From contig NZ_JASDDJ010000006.1 of assembly GCF_030407455.1 (NCBI RefSeq), forward strand, positions 24,262-88,261: a DNA stretch of 64,000 nucleotides, written 5' to 3'. The translations under genes and the position numbers were made by a program. This DNA comes from Psychrobacter sp. 5A.1 (GTDB taxonomy: Bacteria; Pseudomonadota; Gammaproteobacteria; Pseudomonadales; Moraxellaceae). Positions 1 to 10,272 of the stretch are shown in pieces. The first letter of the stretch is position 1. The number at the start of each line of letters is the position of its first letter. The notes under the pieces are model-generated. The model had not been told where the DNA came from. It saw nothing but the letters and a program-made list of their open reading frames with translations, and made no database searches.

Positions 1-746
1 CTCTTGATATTGTTTTCATAACATATCCTTATTGGAAAATAACTTCATAGAGTGGTGGTTTAGATACTTTGGTTCATAGCACTTAAATAGAACCAACATA
101 GTTCTGATGATTTATGAGCATGCGTAAAAACAGGAATATATAAGCTGTACCGATATAAGATTTATAGCATTAAAAAATTATAAATCTTAACCTATTAGTA
201 ACAATCGTTTAATATCCTTGCTAGACAGCAAACAAATGTAACCAACAGAAGGCAGTATTAACTATAACACCACTATTTTTCTGTTGACTTATTGTAATTT
301 GTGAAAAATATTCTAGAGTGTGTCATCATTTAGATTGTGGGGCTTAACATGAGAAAAACTGCAGTCAAACAAGGAAGCACTCGCCGTAAATATGAACATA
401 TTGATAAGATTTCTGACGATGTTTGACAAAATTTAGCCATGTTAAGGCCGTTTAGAGAATGATCGGTTGAATTGAGGACACCCCTAGTAATCATGGTTTT
501 TTGTTCACTTAAATCATCCACTTTTGCCAATTTTGACCGTAGATTTTAAGCAAGAGATTTACATTTATTAACTTATTGTTGCGTATTTGATGAATAACTA
601 TAGGGTTAGGTTGGCTATACTGACTGCGATGTTAACGAATAGTGAAGTTAATGAATGTTGACACGAGTTTTAATAGAACAATAAACATAGATAGTCATAA
701 CTTTAATAACGACTAAAAATAATGACTCAAACAATTGGAGATAATA
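1..746. other. AT-rich intergenic region before sodC
   Basis: No credible coding sequence was found in this stretch. It is AT-rich and carries one diverged copy of repeat family A (316-484). The short open frames here lie in the repeat and lack ribosome binding sites. The segment 485-746 presumably holds the sodC promoter, but no convincing -35/-10 pair could be fixed. Confidence 0.6.
316..484 (+). mobile_element. Repeat family A copy 1 (diverged MITE-like)
   Basis: The element begins GAGTGTGTCATCATTT just after TA (314-315) and ends TTGAGGACACCCC just before TA (485-486). The core words GACGATGTTTG and AAATTTAGCCAT match the other A copies. It is more diverged than the copies at 6219 or 30674 and is probably old. 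It has no coding capacity. Confidence 0.75.
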
Positions 747-1304
747 ATGAATAAAACAATGCTTGCAAGTGCACTATTATGTGGTTCAGCTTTAGCAATG
801 ACTGGTTGCCAAACCGTAGAAAGCCAGATGCAAACAGGTAATCCTTTGGCGCAACCAACGCTAAAATCAACTATCAACACGGTAGATGGTGACAAAAAAG
901 AAGTCGGCCAAGTCTTCTTACGTCCAGTTGATGGCGGTGTACAGGTTTATGGCAAGCTCACAAACCTACAACCAGGCAGAACTGTCTCATTGCATATCCA
1001 CGAGACAGGCAGCTGTGATGTGATGGGTAAAGCAGCAGGTGGTCACTTTAATCCAGACAACAAACCACACGCTAATCCAGACGATATGAATGGCCATGCA
1101 GGTGATTTACCGACTTTAACCGCCAACGAAGAGGGTGTTGCTACTGTCAATTATGTGAATAAGAAAATTGCAGCGACTGAAGCAGGTAAATACAGCGTAA
1201 ATCGCTTGGCCTTTATCGTGCATGCGGGCGTCGATGACTATACCAGTCAGCCTTCAGGTAATGCAGGCGATCGTATTGGTTGCGGTATCATTGTAAAAAA
1301 CTAA
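747..1304 (+). CDS. sodC: Cu/Zn superoxide dismutase, lipoprotein
   Basis: Periplasmic superoxide dismutase that converts superoxide to hydrogen peroxide and oxygen. The N-terminus is a lipoprotein signal ending MTGC (Cys21), so the enzyme is probably membrane-tethered. Metal-site segments are visible: LHIHETGSCD, then GGHFNPDN...H..GDLP, and a C-terminal FIVHAGVDDY...NAGDRIGCG carrying the conserved Arg and the disulfide Cys. The start is ATG 747 because GGAG at 737-740 sits at the right distance; the in-frame TTG at 735 would overlap that site. It is monocistronic and ends at a bidirectional terminator shared with topA. The SodC assignment is firm; lipidation is inferred from the lipobox. 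Confidence 0.95.
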   Translation: MNKTMLASALLCGSALAMTGCQTVESQMQTGNPLAQPTLKSTINTVDGDKKEVGQVFLRPVDGGVQVYGKLTNLQPGRTVSLHIHETGSCDVMGKAAGGHFNPDNKPHANPDDMNGHAGDLPTLTANEEGVATVNYVNKKIAATEAGKYSVNRLAFIVHAGVDDYTSQPSGNAGDRIGCGIIVKN

Positions 1305-1380
1305 TACTGTCCCAACCTATGAACTTAAGCTAAGTCTAAAAACATAAATATGGCTTAAAAGAAATATTATGAGCACAAAA

Positions 1381-1414
1381 AAAACCCTCTTATAATTTAA
1401 GAGGGTTTTTTATT
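1381..1414. terminator. Bidirectional terminator sodC/topA
   Basis: A-run, stem CCCTCTTA / TAAGAGGG and T-run, placed between the convergent sodC and topA genes. A and T tracts on both sides make it usable from either strand. Confidence 0.85.
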
Positions 1415-1430
1415 ATCGATAGAAAAATAT

Positions 1431-4115
1431 TTATTCTTCTACCCACTCGCCTTTACGCCAGTAAACACCCCAACGCGTGGCTTTACCATTCTTTTCAGAG
1501 CCGATGTACTGCTCTTTTTTCTTACGTGACCAACGTAAAATCGTTGCGTTGCCTTCAGGATCTTCGTCTGGGCCTTCGAACAGATACTGGAACTTGTCTT
1601 CCATCTTATCTTTTATTTCGCGTAGTTCAGCAAGCTTTGGCGCACGAGTCTCGCGCACTTTTGGAAACTTAGAAGCTGCCAAGAACATCCCAGCTGCGCC
1701 TTCACGCAAGATGAAATAGTCTTCATGTTTGACCGATTTCAGCTCTGGTAAGTGAATCGGATCCATACGCGGTGGTGCTGCTTCACCTGTTTTTAGTACT
1801 TTACGCGTATTGTCACATTTCTGACAAGCGAAGTAAGGACCAAAACGTCCCGTCTTCAGCTCCATCTGTCCATCACATTTATTACAATCGATGGTAGGGG
1901 CATCTGAACCCGGTACTTCGAACTTGCCTTCTTCTAGAATATAGCCGTCGCAGTCAGGGTTGTTACCGCAAATGTGCAGCTTTAGACCACCATCCACGAT
2001 ATAGCCGTTCATCGCTGTACCACATTTCGGACAGCGTTTTTTCTCCATCAAATCTTTGACTTCGGCCGCTTCGTCTTCTTCACCTTCAGCATCATCGAGA
2101 TTGGCGAAAGCTTCGACTGGCATTAAGTTTTTAGTGCCTTTACAGCGCTCTTTCGGTGGTAAATTATAACCAGTACAGCCTAAAAATACGCCTGTTGAGC
2201 CTGTACGCAGCTGCATTGGACGGTCGCAAATATCGCAATGCACGTCTGGTACATCGGTCGGATCATTCGGGCGCATGCCGTCTTTTTCTTTGGCACGATC
2301 AAGCGTGGTTTTAAACTCACCATAGAAATTATCAAGCACATCTTTCCAGTCTTGCTCACCCTCTGCGACATGATCTAGCTTGTCTTCTAATGCGGCAGTG
2401 AACGTATAATCCATCAAGTCTGGGAAGCTGGCCGTCAATCTATCGGTGACGATATCGCCCATTTTTTCGGCAAACAGACGCTTATTCTCAAGCTTCACAT
2501 AGCCACGATCTTGAATGGTTGAGATGATTGAAGCATAAGTCGATGGACGACCAATGCCTTTTTTCTCAAGCTCTTTTACTAAACTGGCTTCGGTATAACG
2601 AGGCGCAGGCTTGGTAAAATGCTGGCTGGGATCTAGCTTATCTAGATTTAACTTATCGCCTTTTTTGACATCGGGCAGTAAGGTGTCATCAGTCTTGGCT
2701 GGTGGCATCACTCTCGTAAAGCCATCAAATACCATGGTACGACCACGCGCTTTTAGCTCGACATCATCAGCACCTACAAACAAATTCACTGACAGATATT
2801 TGGCTGGTAACATTTGGCATGCCACAAACTGACGCCAAATCAGCTCATATAAACGTATCGCATCACGTTCCACCCCTTTGAGCTGCGTTGACTTCATATT
2901 GACATTAGAGGGACGAATGGCTTCATGCGCCTCTTGTGCGCCTTGCTTATTGCCATAAAAGTTTGGTTTTTCTGGCACATATTTTGCGCCATAGCTGTCT
3001 TCGATATGTCCACGAACAGCCGCAAGCGCATCACCAGATAAGAACGTCGAATCGGTACGCATATAAGTAATATGACCCGCTTCATATAGACGCTGAGCCA
3101 AAATCATGGTCTTTTTGACAGAAAATCCTAAGCGCGTACTGGCGGCTTGTTGCAATGTTGAGGTGATAAATGGCGCACTAGGACGTGACTGTGTTGGTTT
3201 TTCTTCACGTTCTTTAACGATAAAGTCATTTGCATTAAGGATGGCTAGTACTTTATCAGTCTGCTCTTTATTCACCAACTTAAGCGTCTTGCCACCTTGC
3301 TTGGTCGCTTCTAGGCGTATACCAATTTGCTCAGCGTCTGAGGTTTTTTTGGCGGTGCTATTGGCGATATGCGTGTCTGCATGAATCTGCCAGTACTCTT
3401 CTGGAATAAAGGCGCGAATCTCATGCTCACGCTCGACCACCAAACGCATGGCAACAGATTGAACACGGCCAGCTGACAAACCACGCGCCACTTTTTGCCA
3501 CAGTAGTGGCGATACCATAAAGCCAACAACACGGTCTAAGAATCGACGAGCTTGCTGCGCGTTCACGCGGTCAATATCCAGTTTAGAAGGTTGCTTAAAC
3601 GCATTTTGGATGGCTGATTTGGTAATCTCATTGAAAACCACACGCTCATACTTACTATCAGCACCGCCGATGACTTCTTTTAGATGCCAAGCGATTGCTT
3701 CCCCTTCTCTATCCATATCCGTTGCCAGATAGATTTTGTCAGCATCTTTGGCTAAGGCTTTTAGCTCTTTGATGACTTTGGTTTTGTTTGGCAGTACTTC
3801 ATAGACTGCCGCCCAATTATGTTCTGGGTCAATACCCATGCGCCGTACCAATGCTTGCTGGGTTTTTTCTTCTTTGCTTAAACTGTCATCTTTTTTAGTT
3901 GTTGTTGGTTTTTTCGCACTCTTACTGGCGCCCACTGGTAGATCACGGACATGACCAATACTAGAGCGTACGATAAAGTCATCGCCAAGATATTTGTTAA
4001 TCGTTTTTGCCTTGGCGGGTGATTCTACAATCACCAAAGACTTGCCTTTCGGACTGTCAGCAGCCGGAGCTGGACTTTTTTTGGTTGCGGTTTTTGCCAT
4101 ATTTGACGACACCAT
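1431..4115 (-). CDS. topA: DNA topoisomerase I
   Basis: Type IA topoisomerase that relaxes negative supercoils. The N-terminal Toprim domain starts with [13 protein letters not shown] (about 27-39) and has the acidic DMDREGE motif (133-139). The catalytic tyrosine is Tyr351 in [10 protein letters not shown]. The C-terminus has three cysteine clusters (about 627-658, 694-719, 744-766) typical of topoisomerase zinc ribbons, followed by a basic tail. The length of 894 residues is normal for gammaproteobacteria. Neither Met1 nor Met6 has a strong Shine-Dalgarno sequence; initiation at Met6 (position 4100) is equally possible. It appears to be a single-gene unit. Identity is certain. Confidence 0.98.
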   Translation of the reverse strand: MVSSNMAKTATKKSPAPAADSPKGKSLVIVESPAKAKTINKYLGDDFIVRSSIGHVRDLPVGASKSAKKPTTTKKDDSLSKEEKTQQALVRRMGIDPEHNWAAVYEVLPNKTKVIKELKALAKDADKIYLATDMDREGEAIAWHLKEVIGGADSKYERVVFNEITKSAIQNAFKQPSKLDIDRVNAQQARRFLDRVVGFMVSPLLWQKVARGLSAGRVQSVAMRLVVEREHEIRAFIPEEYWQIHADTHIANSTAKKTSDAEQIGIRLEATKQGGKTLKLVNKEQTDKVLAILNANDFIVKEREEKPTQSRPSAPFITSTLQQAASTRLGFSVKKTMILAQRLYEAGHITYMRTDSTFLSGDALAAVRGHIEDSYGAKYVPEKPNFYGNKQGAQEAHEAIRPSNVNMKSTQLKGVERDAIRLYELIWRQFVACQMLPAKYLSVNLFVGADDVELKARGRTMVFDGFTRVMPPAKTDDTLLPDVKKGDKLNLDKLDPSQHFTKPAPRYTEASLVKELEKKGIGRPSTYASIISTIQDRGYVKLENKRLFAEKMGDIVTDRLTASFPDLMDYTFTAALEDKLDHVAEGEQDWKDVLDNFYGEFKTTLDRAKEKDGMRPNDPTDVPDVHCDICDRPMQLRTGSTGVFLGCTGYNLPPKERCKGTKNLMPVEAFANLDDAEGEEDEAAEVKDLMEKKRCPKCGTAMNGYIVDGGLKLHICGNNPDCDGYILEEGKFEVPGSDAPTIDCNKCDGQMELKTGRFGPYFACQKCDNTRKVLKTGEAAPPRMDPIHLPELKSVKHEDYFILREGAAGMFLAASKFPKVRETRAPKLAELREIKDKMEDKFQYLFEGPDEDPEGNATILRWSRKKKEQYIGSEKNGKATRWGVYWRKGEWVEE

Positions 4116-4370
4116 TATTATATGAGTAAATTAAAAGTAAAAATAAATACAGCAGCATGACAATTTATAATCGTTAGTTATAATAGCGCGGCGAATTATT
4201 GTCGTAATAGCGGCTCACAAAAACGTTTATAAAACAAACAATAACCATAAGATAAAGAGTGAGTTATAAAGACGTTACACTGCTAAGCATTAAACTGTCA
4301 ACTGCAAATGACGGTGAGTGCGCCAAAAGTGCTTGCATATTGCGTATTAATGGAGATTAAAAACAATTTT

Positions 4371-4973
4371 CTATCTTGTCGTGTTTTTTTGCATCTCTAA
4401 TACCCATTGTTCAAGCTGTTTTTTGAGCACCAATAAATCTGCTTCAATCAATTTTTGCTGATAAGTAGGATTGGTCGATGGACGCACATAAGCGATATCC
4501 TCCCAATAAATAACGATGCTATTTGCCTTGGTCAATAATCCTTTGACAAACGGCTCGATACTCACTGGTAAATCTAATGGCACTTTGTCCAAGCTAAAAT
4601 TGGTTTTTTTGACCGTGGTATCCGCATGACCATAATTGGAACGAATAGCACTTGGGATAGTGAGTTTGGTCGTATCTCTTGTCGTATCAACAAAACTACT
4701 ATCTGGACGCCACTGACCATCAATCACTTGATAACGTGTATGCGGCAATTGCGTGTCGTCTAGCACTAAGCAATATTGACCCATCATGCCACGGCCATAC
4801 TCGTTGTCTTTGCCTTTAATCCAATCAGGACAAGCAACCAGCTTTGGATTGAGCTGTAACCGACGCGCCGTCATGCGCAGTTTATCCAAGCGCTGATCGA
4901 TACCGTTCGGTTTGAGCGCCATCATACTCCCTAATACAAATAGTACAATGATAACGCCGATCAATGTTCCCAT
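4371..4973 (-). CDS. Conserved hypothetical membrane-anchored protein
   Basis: A protein of about 200 residues with one N-terminal hydrophobic segment (GTLIGVIIVLFVLGSMMAL), then a soluble, presumably periplasmic, domain containing Cys, Trp and Tyr (VACPDWIKGK, MGQYCLVLDD). The start is placed at ATG 4973 because AAAGG lies about 9 bases upstream; the longer frame from 4994 begins with TTG. It probably acts at the inner membrane, but no known domain was recognised. It lies alone, convergent to no close gene, with 397 bp to topA. Coding confidence rests on length, the anchor and the plausible ribosome binding site. Confidence 0.75.
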   Translation of the reverse strand: MGTLIGVIIVLFVLGSMMALKPNGIDQRLDKLRMTARRLQLNPKLVACPDWIKGKDNEYGRGMMGQYCLVLDDTQLPHTRYQVIDGQWRPDSSFVDTTRDTTKLTIPSAIRSNYGHADTTVKKTNFSLDKVPLDLPVSIEPFVKGLLTKANSIVIYWEDIAYVRPSTNPTYQQKLIEADLLVLKKQLEQWVLEMQKNTTR

Positions 4974-5275
4974 GATGGTCTGGCCTTTTGACAAAAGTAA
5001 AGTAATGCTAAAAAATATAAATGCTGCAGCGGCTCACTGTATGACAAACAACTATATATAGAAGCTTATAATGAGCGCGAACCATAAAAAATCAAGCGCT
5101 GCCTATGAATCATGGCTCAAAAACCGACGCTATGATTCGCTATCTGTTGGTCAGTTATTCTGCCAAATCAGATATTTAGCGCACATAATCAGCTAAATCA
5201 TCGTCAGAGACAAAAAATTGTCAGATCAAAAAAGTGCTATGATAAACCATAATTTTAAACGCGCGCAGGTTTATT

Positions 5276-5809
5276 ATGAATTATCTTATTAAGTTAAACT
5301 CATCGAGCATTCATGATGTGAGCAAACTGACTGGCAAACTCATGAGTAAAGCTGGCATAAGCGTTTCGCTGCTGAGCGCGGTGGTGCTGACCTTATCAGG
5401 ATGCGCCACAACCCCAATCCTGACACCGCAGCAGTGTCAAAGCAGTCACTGGCAAGACGTCGGCTATACAGACGGCAGCCGTGGCCGCTCAGGGGCTTAT
5501 TTTGGTCACTACGCCAACAGTTGCTCAAGTGTGGGCGCTGCTATGCCCAATCGTATCCAATGGGAACAAGGGCGTCAGCAAGGTCTCAAAAACTACTGCA
5601 CTGAGCTGACCGCTTATAAGCTCGGTCGCGAAGGTTATGAGTGGCAAGCGGTCTGTCCACTAGAAGGCATTGAGAAGTTAGAAGAAGCCTATTCACAAGG
5701 GCGCTACTACTATATTCGCCAGCAAGATTTGGATTATCTACGCTCACCTTATCCTTTTGGCTATGGTCACTTTGATCACAGATATCGCCCATTGGGCCAT
5801 CGCTGGTAA
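5276..5809 (+). CDS. DUF2799 family lipoprotein
   Basis: Probable outer-membrane lipoprotein with signal and lipobox TLSGC (Cys43 from this start). The mature part has the DUF2799 pattern: CQSSHWQDVGYTDGSRG, then NRIQWEQGRQQGLKNYC and AYKLGREGYEW. Function is unknown in the family. The start at 5276 gives a long n-region; an internal ATG at 5342 gives a more typical lipoprotein signal but lacks a visible Shine-Dalgarno, whereas AGG lies upstream of 5276. A strong stem-loop follows at 5816. Family assignment is by pattern recognition. Confidence 0.8.
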   Translation: MNYLIKLNSSSIHDVSKLTGKLMSKAGISVSLLSAVVLTLSGCATTPILTPQQCQSSHWQDVGYTDGSRGRSGAYFGHYANSCSSVGAAMPNRIQWEQGRQQGLKNYCTELTAYKLGREGYEWQAVCPLEGIEKLEEAYSQGRYYYIRQQDLDYLRSPYPFGYGHFDHRYRPLGHRW

Positions 5810-5815
5810 AAAGAA

Positions 5816-5860
5816 AACCTCACTGAATACTTAATTTGAGGTTTAAGTAGTCAGTGAGGT
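5816..5860 (+). terminator. Stem-loop after the DUF2799 gene
   Basis: AACCTCACTGA-TACTTA pairs with TAAGTAGTCAGTGAGGTT, giving a long stem directly after the stop codon. There is only a weak T-tract downstream, so it may be a terminator or an mRNA 3'-end stabiliser. Confidence 0.6.
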
Positions 5861-5930
5861 TGGAGAAAAGTTTATTATTTTAATTGTTCTTATTATTACC
5901 GTGATGGTCGTTTTATCAATTGAATCTTTA

Positions 5931-6195
5931 GGGTCTGTTGAACATTCAAATATTAGGGCTGCTGATTGCTAAAATTGCACCAAATTAGGCGCAAGCCGAC
6001 GATAATGTCGAGACCTTAACTAGGATTGCAACAACGTTTGGGGTGATTTTAGCATCAGCCTTTCAGGGCAGTACTATTTTCTGCCAATATATGGCGAAAT
6101 TGTTTAACCTAGAATGACTAGGCGTCAAAAATTTCACTGCATATTGTCTAAAAAATAGTGACTGCCAGCACCACATTTGAATGTTCAACAGACCC
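5931..6195 (+). mobile_element. Repeat family B copy 1 (MITE-like, 265 bp)
   Basis: Terminal inverted repeats GGGTCTGTTGAACATTCAAA / TTTGAATGTTCAACAGACCC lie immediately inside TA dinucleotides (5929-5930 and 6196-6197). There is no coding capacity. Read by eye, the element is identical in length and sequence to the reverse complement of the copy at 36121-36385. TA flanks suggest mobilisation by a transposase that duplicates TA (the IS630/mariner type or some IS5 groups); that assignment is inferred. Confidence 0.9.
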
Positions 6196-6218
6196 TACTT
6201 TATTTAGCAAGCATTTTA

Positions 6219-6388
6219 GGGCGTGTCCTCATTTTAAAAATGGTGATAAAAATGAGATAAATTGCCGTCAAACAAGGAAAATAGTGCAGATAATATCGAG
6301 ATATTGACCAACTATTTGACGATTTTTGGCAAAATTTAGCTATTTTTAGCCCATTTAAAGGACACTCGTTTGAATTGAGGACACGCCC
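6219..6388 (+). mobile_element. Repeat family A copy 2 (170 bp, well preserved)
   Basis: Begins GGGCGTGTCCTCATTTT and ends AATTGAGGACACGCCC, flanked by TA on both sides. It lies 23 bp after family B copy 1 and 25 bp before the exbD stop codon. It contains the internal palindrome AATATCGAGATATT. This copy is used as the orientation reference for family A. Confidence 0.9.
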
Positions 6389-6413
6389 TAGGGTTGTCAT
6401 TCAGCTTTTTAAG

Positions 6414-6815
6414 CTATTCATTCACAAACGCAATTTGGGTCAGTCCTGCTTGGCTAGCAGCGGCCAATACTTGCGCAACTGTATCGTATTTACCTTCTTT
6501 ATCAGCACGTAACTGTAGCGCAGGGTTTTTACCAGTAGCACCTTGCTGTTGCAAGCGTGTCTCTAGCTCTGCCATGCTAAGTGGTTCGCTGTCCCAAAAT
6601 ATCCCTGCGTCTTTATCAATACTGATTTGAATCGCTTCTGGCGGTGTTTCATTGACCTCTGCACTGGTCTCCGGCAGGTTCAGCGGAACAGTCGGATTAA
6701 GAACGGTCGCAGTCAACAAAAAGATAATCATCAAAACCAGCATGACATCGATAAGCGGAATGAGGTTCATCTCATTCATGCCTTGGACGTCGTCTTCACC
6801 TAACTGAAATGCCAT
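6414..6815 (-). CDS. exbD: ExbD biopolymer transport protein
   Basis: Component of the TonB-ExbB-ExbD complex, which uses the proton motive force to energise outer-membrane receptors. It has the family architecture: short cytosolic N-terminus, one membrane helix (IPLIDVMLVLMIIFLLTATVL) with the conserved proton-pathway Asp, then a periplasmic domain. The start is ATG 6815 with GAGAG upstream; the longer frame begins with TTG inside that site. It lies 133 bp downstream of exbB on the same strand and is likely cotranscribed from the Fur-controlled tonB promoter. The gene is followed at once by repeat A copy 2. Confidence 0.95.
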   Translation of the reverse strand: MAFQLGEDDVQGMNEMNLIPLIDVMLVLMIIFLLTATVLNPTVPLNLPETSAEVNETPPEAIQISIDKDAGIFWDSEPLSMAELETRLQQQGATGKNPALQLRADKEGKYDTVAQVLAAASQAGLTQIAFVNE

Positions 6816-6948
6816 AATTACTCTCAATATATGCTTGCTATGTGTGCTTAGTCAGTACTTGTCTTCACTGTTTGTTTCATCGTTACTTATACGATGATAG
6901 GAAGCACTGTTACCCGCTAAAGGTAACCATCGCTATCCATGATACCGT

Positions 6949-7620
6949 CTATAACTGCGAAGTAGACACATTACGATACTGTTTATTAGTATTGCTCACT
7001 TGGGTGTCAGCTGAGCTTTTCACTGAAGTTACTTGCTCGGTAGGCTGCGTATTCGCTACTGCTTTTATATTCGCAGAATCCGCCAGCAAGTCATGCGCTC
7101 TATCATTTGCATGATACATCACACGGCGATTGATACGCACAGCGAGGTTATAAAAGACCACCGCTGGAATAGCCACAGCAATACCCAAGCCTGTCATGAT
7201 AAGTGCCTCACCGACTGGCCCTGCTACTTGACCCAATCCTGCTTGTCCGCTCGTACCAATATTATGCAGCGCATGAAAAATACCCCATACCGTACCAAAC
7301 AAACCAATAAACGGTGCAATCGCTGCCGTTGTACCAAGGATAGGCAAACCACGCTCACTAGAAAAGCGATAGCGCCCGATATGCTTGAGCAACGCCTGCT
7401 CTATCACTAAGCGACGAGTGGGTGCATCTTGCTCTATCAATCCAGTCTGTTTGGCTTGGATTTGATGAGTCAAATCATCGGCAACCGTCGCCGCCAACTT
7501 GCGGCTTTGTAGTACACGAATGATACCCGTCACCCAAGAGATAAGGGATAAAGCGAATAGTACAAAGAACAAGGTTTTGGTCACCATGTCACTATATTGC
7601 CAGTATTGCATAAAGTCCAT
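6949..7620 (-). CDS. exbB: ExbB, MotA/TolQ/ExbB proton channel
   Basis: Inner-membrane partner of ExbD and TonB. There are three hydrophobic segments: about 15-35, and two in the C-terminal half (PFIGLFGTVWGIFHAL and IAVAIPAVVFYNLAVRI). The conserved GLFGTVWGI signature is present. The start at ATG 7620 has an excellent AAGGAG site. It is the second gene of tonB-exbB-exbD, 77 bp after tonB. The tail after residue 180 is hydrophilic and poorly conserved. Confidence 0.95.
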   Translation of the reverse strand: MDFMQYWQYSDMVTKTLFFVLFALSLISWVTGIIRVLQSRKLAATVADDLTHQIQAKQTGLIEQDAPTRRLVIEQALLKHIGRYRFSSERGLPILGTTAAIAPFIGLFGTVWGIFHALHNIGTSGQAGLGQVAGPVGEALIMTGLGIAVAIPAVVFYNLAVRINRRVMYHANDRAHDLLADSANIKAVANTQPTEQVTSVKSSADTQVSNTNKQYRNVSTSQL

Positions 7621-7697
7621 GTCAGACTCCTTCGTCTTTTGTGTTATGGCTTAAGATATCGATCATCATTTTTTACAACTTTAACTCATTACTACAT

Positions 7698-8633
7698 TCA
7701 AGGTATTATGTAATTAACAGGCAAAGTAACCAAACCAACCACAGCTACATTATTTTGCATAAATGGATGAAATTCTGCGCCATTCATTTTTCTGCTGGCG
7801 TTACTATCTAATGCTGAAACACCTGAAGACTTTGCAATACTAACGTCATCAACACGACCTTGTTTATTAACTTTTACTTTTAGTAATACAGTAATCTTAT
7901 CTCCTGGTTTTCCGAACCGCTTAGCTTTACTCTGAGCGTTTTTAGGAAAGTCAAAATAAGGTGTACTTTTCCATCGGGCAGCAGCAGAACTGAAGGTTAC
8001 TGGCTCATTGCTTGCAGCAGCAGCTGCTTCCGCGTCTTTTGCGGCTTGTGCAGCAGCGGCATCAGCGGCGGCTTTAGCATTAGCTATCTCTTGAGCTTTT
8101 TTGGCAGCAGCGGCATCTTTTATTGCTTGGGCTTGCTGTTGAGCTAATAATGCATCTCTTCTTGCTTGTTCCGCTTGCGCTGCCAATATTTTAAGCTGAT
8201 CATCAGCCACTTGCGTCTTACGAGTTTTTTGAGGTGTAGTTTTTTGTTTAGCAGGTGGTGGCGTGAACTCAGCAGGCTTAGGCTTTTCAGCTTGTTTCGC
8301 TTTCGGCTTATCTACTGGTTGCTTCTTCTGCACAACTTTAGGCTTGGGCGAAGCAACTGGCTTCGCTTTTGGCTTAGGCTTAGGCTTAACCTCTCTGACT
8401 GGCTCTGGAGCTTCTTTCAGATTTATCTCTTCAATCTCCACAGGTGGCGGAGGCGGTGGAGGCGTAACCAGCTTGATCTCAATAGGCGGCGTTTCTTTTT
8501 TTGGCTCAGGTTTGATTTCAGGAGGTTTGACCATCGCTAATGCAACCGCTGCCAGCACATGCAGCCCCACGACCGCAACAATGGCCAGCAATATCGATTT
8601 CAGTGGTGGCGCGCCTAAATCCGTTGAACTCAT
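7698..8633 (-). CDS. tonB: TonB energy transducer
   Basis: Spans the periplasm and couples ExbBD to TonB-dependent receptors. An N-terminal membrane anchor (SILLAIVAVVGLHVLAAVAL) is followed by a Pro/Lys/Glu-rich stretch with PPPPPPP and repeated KPKP, an Ala/Lys/Gln-rich probable coiled coil (about 145-210), and a C-terminal TonB domain with VNKQGRVDDVSIAKSSG. At 311 residues it is longer than E. coli TonB because of the Ala-rich segment. A Fur-box-like palindrome lies upstream (8687-8699), so iron repression of the tonB-exbB-exbD unit is expected. Confidence 0.93.
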   Translation of the reverse strand: MSSTDLGAPPLKSILLAIVAVVGLHVLAAVALAMVKPPEIKPEPKKETPPIEIKLVTPPPPPPPVEIEEINLKEAPEPVREVKPKPKPKAKPVASPKPKVVQKKQPVDKPKAKQAEKPKPAEFTPPPAKQKTTPQKTRKTQVADDQLKILAAQAEQARRDALLAQQQAQAIKDAAAAKKAQEIANAKAAADAAAAQAAKDAEAAAAASNEPVTFSSAAARWKSTPYFDFPKNAQSKAKRFGKPGDKITVLLKVKVNKQGRVDDVSIAKSSGVSALDSNASRKMNGAEFHPFMQNNVAVVGLVTLPVNYIIP

Positions 8634-8680
8634 AACAGCCTAATGTTAATTAACCGAGGTAGAATGGTGTAGATAATAAT

Positions 8681-8710
8681 GCAAACGATAATTATTATCA
8701 ATAATAATTT
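8681..8710 (-). promoter_or_regulatory. Fur-box-like site upstream of tonB
   Basis: GATAATTATTATC (8687-8699) followed by AATAATAAT resembles the Fur consensus GATAATGATAATCATTATC. It lies about 50 bases before the tonB start in an AT-rich promoter region. Assignment is by consensus only. Confidence 0.7.
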
Positions 8711-8783
8711 ACAATATTTTCTCTACTTAACACATTTGTGATACCCAGTTTACTAAGCTACTTTGCCAATCAAAACATCGACT

Positions 8784-10127
8784 CTAGAGCCTATCCTTTT
8801 GCAACGCTTTGAGTCGTTGTTGTCGACCTTTCCACCACAGATATACACCCGTCCCTGACAGCACCGCCACGGCCAAACCTACCAATACTAAAAATATTTG
8901 ATACAGTACATGCCCGATGCCTTGGCTGATATGCCCCATATGTAAGGTCGATAGCCATTGATCGGTTTTGCTACCAAATGAGGCGCTTTGATAACCAAAA
9001 TTTACGCGCTCAATGTTGCCTGTTGCGGCATCGATAGTAATGGATGAAGCACCGCCTTTTTTACCGATGTCTCTATCCGTTTTAAAACGCATCTGCCATT
9101 GTTGGTCTGCGTCTACCCAGCGTATGCCCAATAGCTCACGTACTGTCATACCTTTACTTTGCGCGGCAATATGAGCTTGCTCACTCAAATATGCAATGCT
9201 ATTGGCTTTGTTGACTGCTTGAGCCTTTATGATTTCGTTGTTTGCGTCATCACTGACACCTACGTGTTTGCCTTTTATAGTGCTGTCTGCTCCATTTTTT
9301 TGTGCCATGGCTTTATTTGGCTCAAGTTTGACGACAGGGCGTCCTTCTATCGAAGCCAGCCCAACGACGGCTTGCATCACAGGACGATAGACTTGTGGTA
9401 AGTTGAAGCCGACACTTGACCAAGCAATGACAAATAACATAACCCAAAGCCATAAACCAAAAGCATGATGCAAATCATAATTGAGTTTAAAGGTATTGGT
9501 TTTGCGGCGAATCTTCCATGCTGGTCGCCAGCGTTTAAAAAATGAGGCGCGTTTTTTATGAGCGGCTGGTTTGGTTTTATTCGATTTGACCACCCGAGGA
9601 AAGGTTAAATAAAAACCGATAAAACAATTGATAGTCCAGATCAGTGATACGATGCCCAAGATCCATTTACCAATATCGCCGAGCAATAAGTCGCGATGCA
9701 ACCAAAACACCTTCCACATGGTGTTGTGCCATGCCCATGCGTCTTTATCACGCGTGCCAATGATGTCACTGGTATAAGGGTTGACATATACGTCTTGAAA
9801 TAATGGCTTGGGCTGATTGTCGTCTCCACCTCGGTTTCTATCGACCGAAAATACAACTGATTTATCGGGTGTAATCGACGTGGGCATACTCGAAAACTGG
9901 TGCTCAGGATATGTCGTAATGACCTTATCATGCAGCTCAGCAATAGAGAGCAGCGGTGTGCTTTGTGCTTCGATATTGGCCAGCTTGCGATTGAAAATAT
10001 CATCGAGCTCATGATGAAAGGCCAATAATATACCAGTAATACTGGCAACGATTAAAAAGGCGGCCATAGCAAGCCCAGTATAACGATGAATCCATAGACA
10101 GGCTTGGCGAGGTTTGAATGAAATCAT
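8784..10127 (-). CDS. PepSY-associated TM protein (iron-uptake type)
   Basis: Inner-membrane protein of the PepSY_TM family. The pattern is HRYTGLAMAAFLIVASITG near the N-terminus with His residues (HRYTG, FHHELD), a periplasmic domain, a second helix (WILGIVSLIWTINCFIGFYL), a third (LWLWVMLFVIAWSSVGF) and a C-terminal helix (LVLVGLAVAVLSGTGVYLWW). Such proteins accompany siderophore or haem receptors and are proposed ferric-siderophore reductases. It lies 197 bp downstream of the TonB receptor gene on the same strand, so it is probably part of the same iron-regulated unit. The exact substrate is not visible. Confidence 0.88.
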   Translation of the reverse strand: MISFKPRQACLWIHRYTGLAMAAFLIVASITGILLAFHHELDDIFNRKLANIEAQSTPLLSIAELHDKVITTYPEHQFSSMPTSITPDKSVVFSVDRNRGGDDNQPKPLFQDVYVNPYTSDIIGTRDKDAWAWHNTMWKVFWLHRDLLLGDIGKWILGIVSLIWTINCFIGFYLTFPRVVKSNKTKPAAHKKRASFFKRWRPAWKIRRKTNTFKLNYDLHHAFGLWLWVMLFVIAWSSVGFNLPQVYRPVMQAVVGLASIEGRPVVKLEPNKAMAQKNGADSTIKGKHVGVSDDANNEIIKAQAVNKANSIAYLSEQAHIAAQSKGMTVRELLGIRWVDADQQWQMRFKTDRDIGKKGGASSITIDAATGNIERVNFGYQSASFGSKTDQWLSTLHMGHISQGIGHVLYQIFLVLVGLAVAVLSGTGVYLWWKGRQQRLKALQKDRL

Positions 10128-10272
10128 TGGTTTTATTTCTTTATTGATTGTTTTAGTAAATGCTCAAAGCTTGGGGTTTTGCCGTCGGTATAATCACATC
10201 AAGAGCCTATAGCCTATAGGCAATAAAAAGCCAGCTCCCATGTATAGACAGCTGACTTGATAAATACGATTA

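Noticed and set aside
8166..8643. Two overlapping plus-strand frames of about 125 codons opposite tonB
   Set aside because: They are antisense readings of the Pro/Lys-rich tonB coding region, with skewed composition (Arg/Leu or Gly/Ser-rich).
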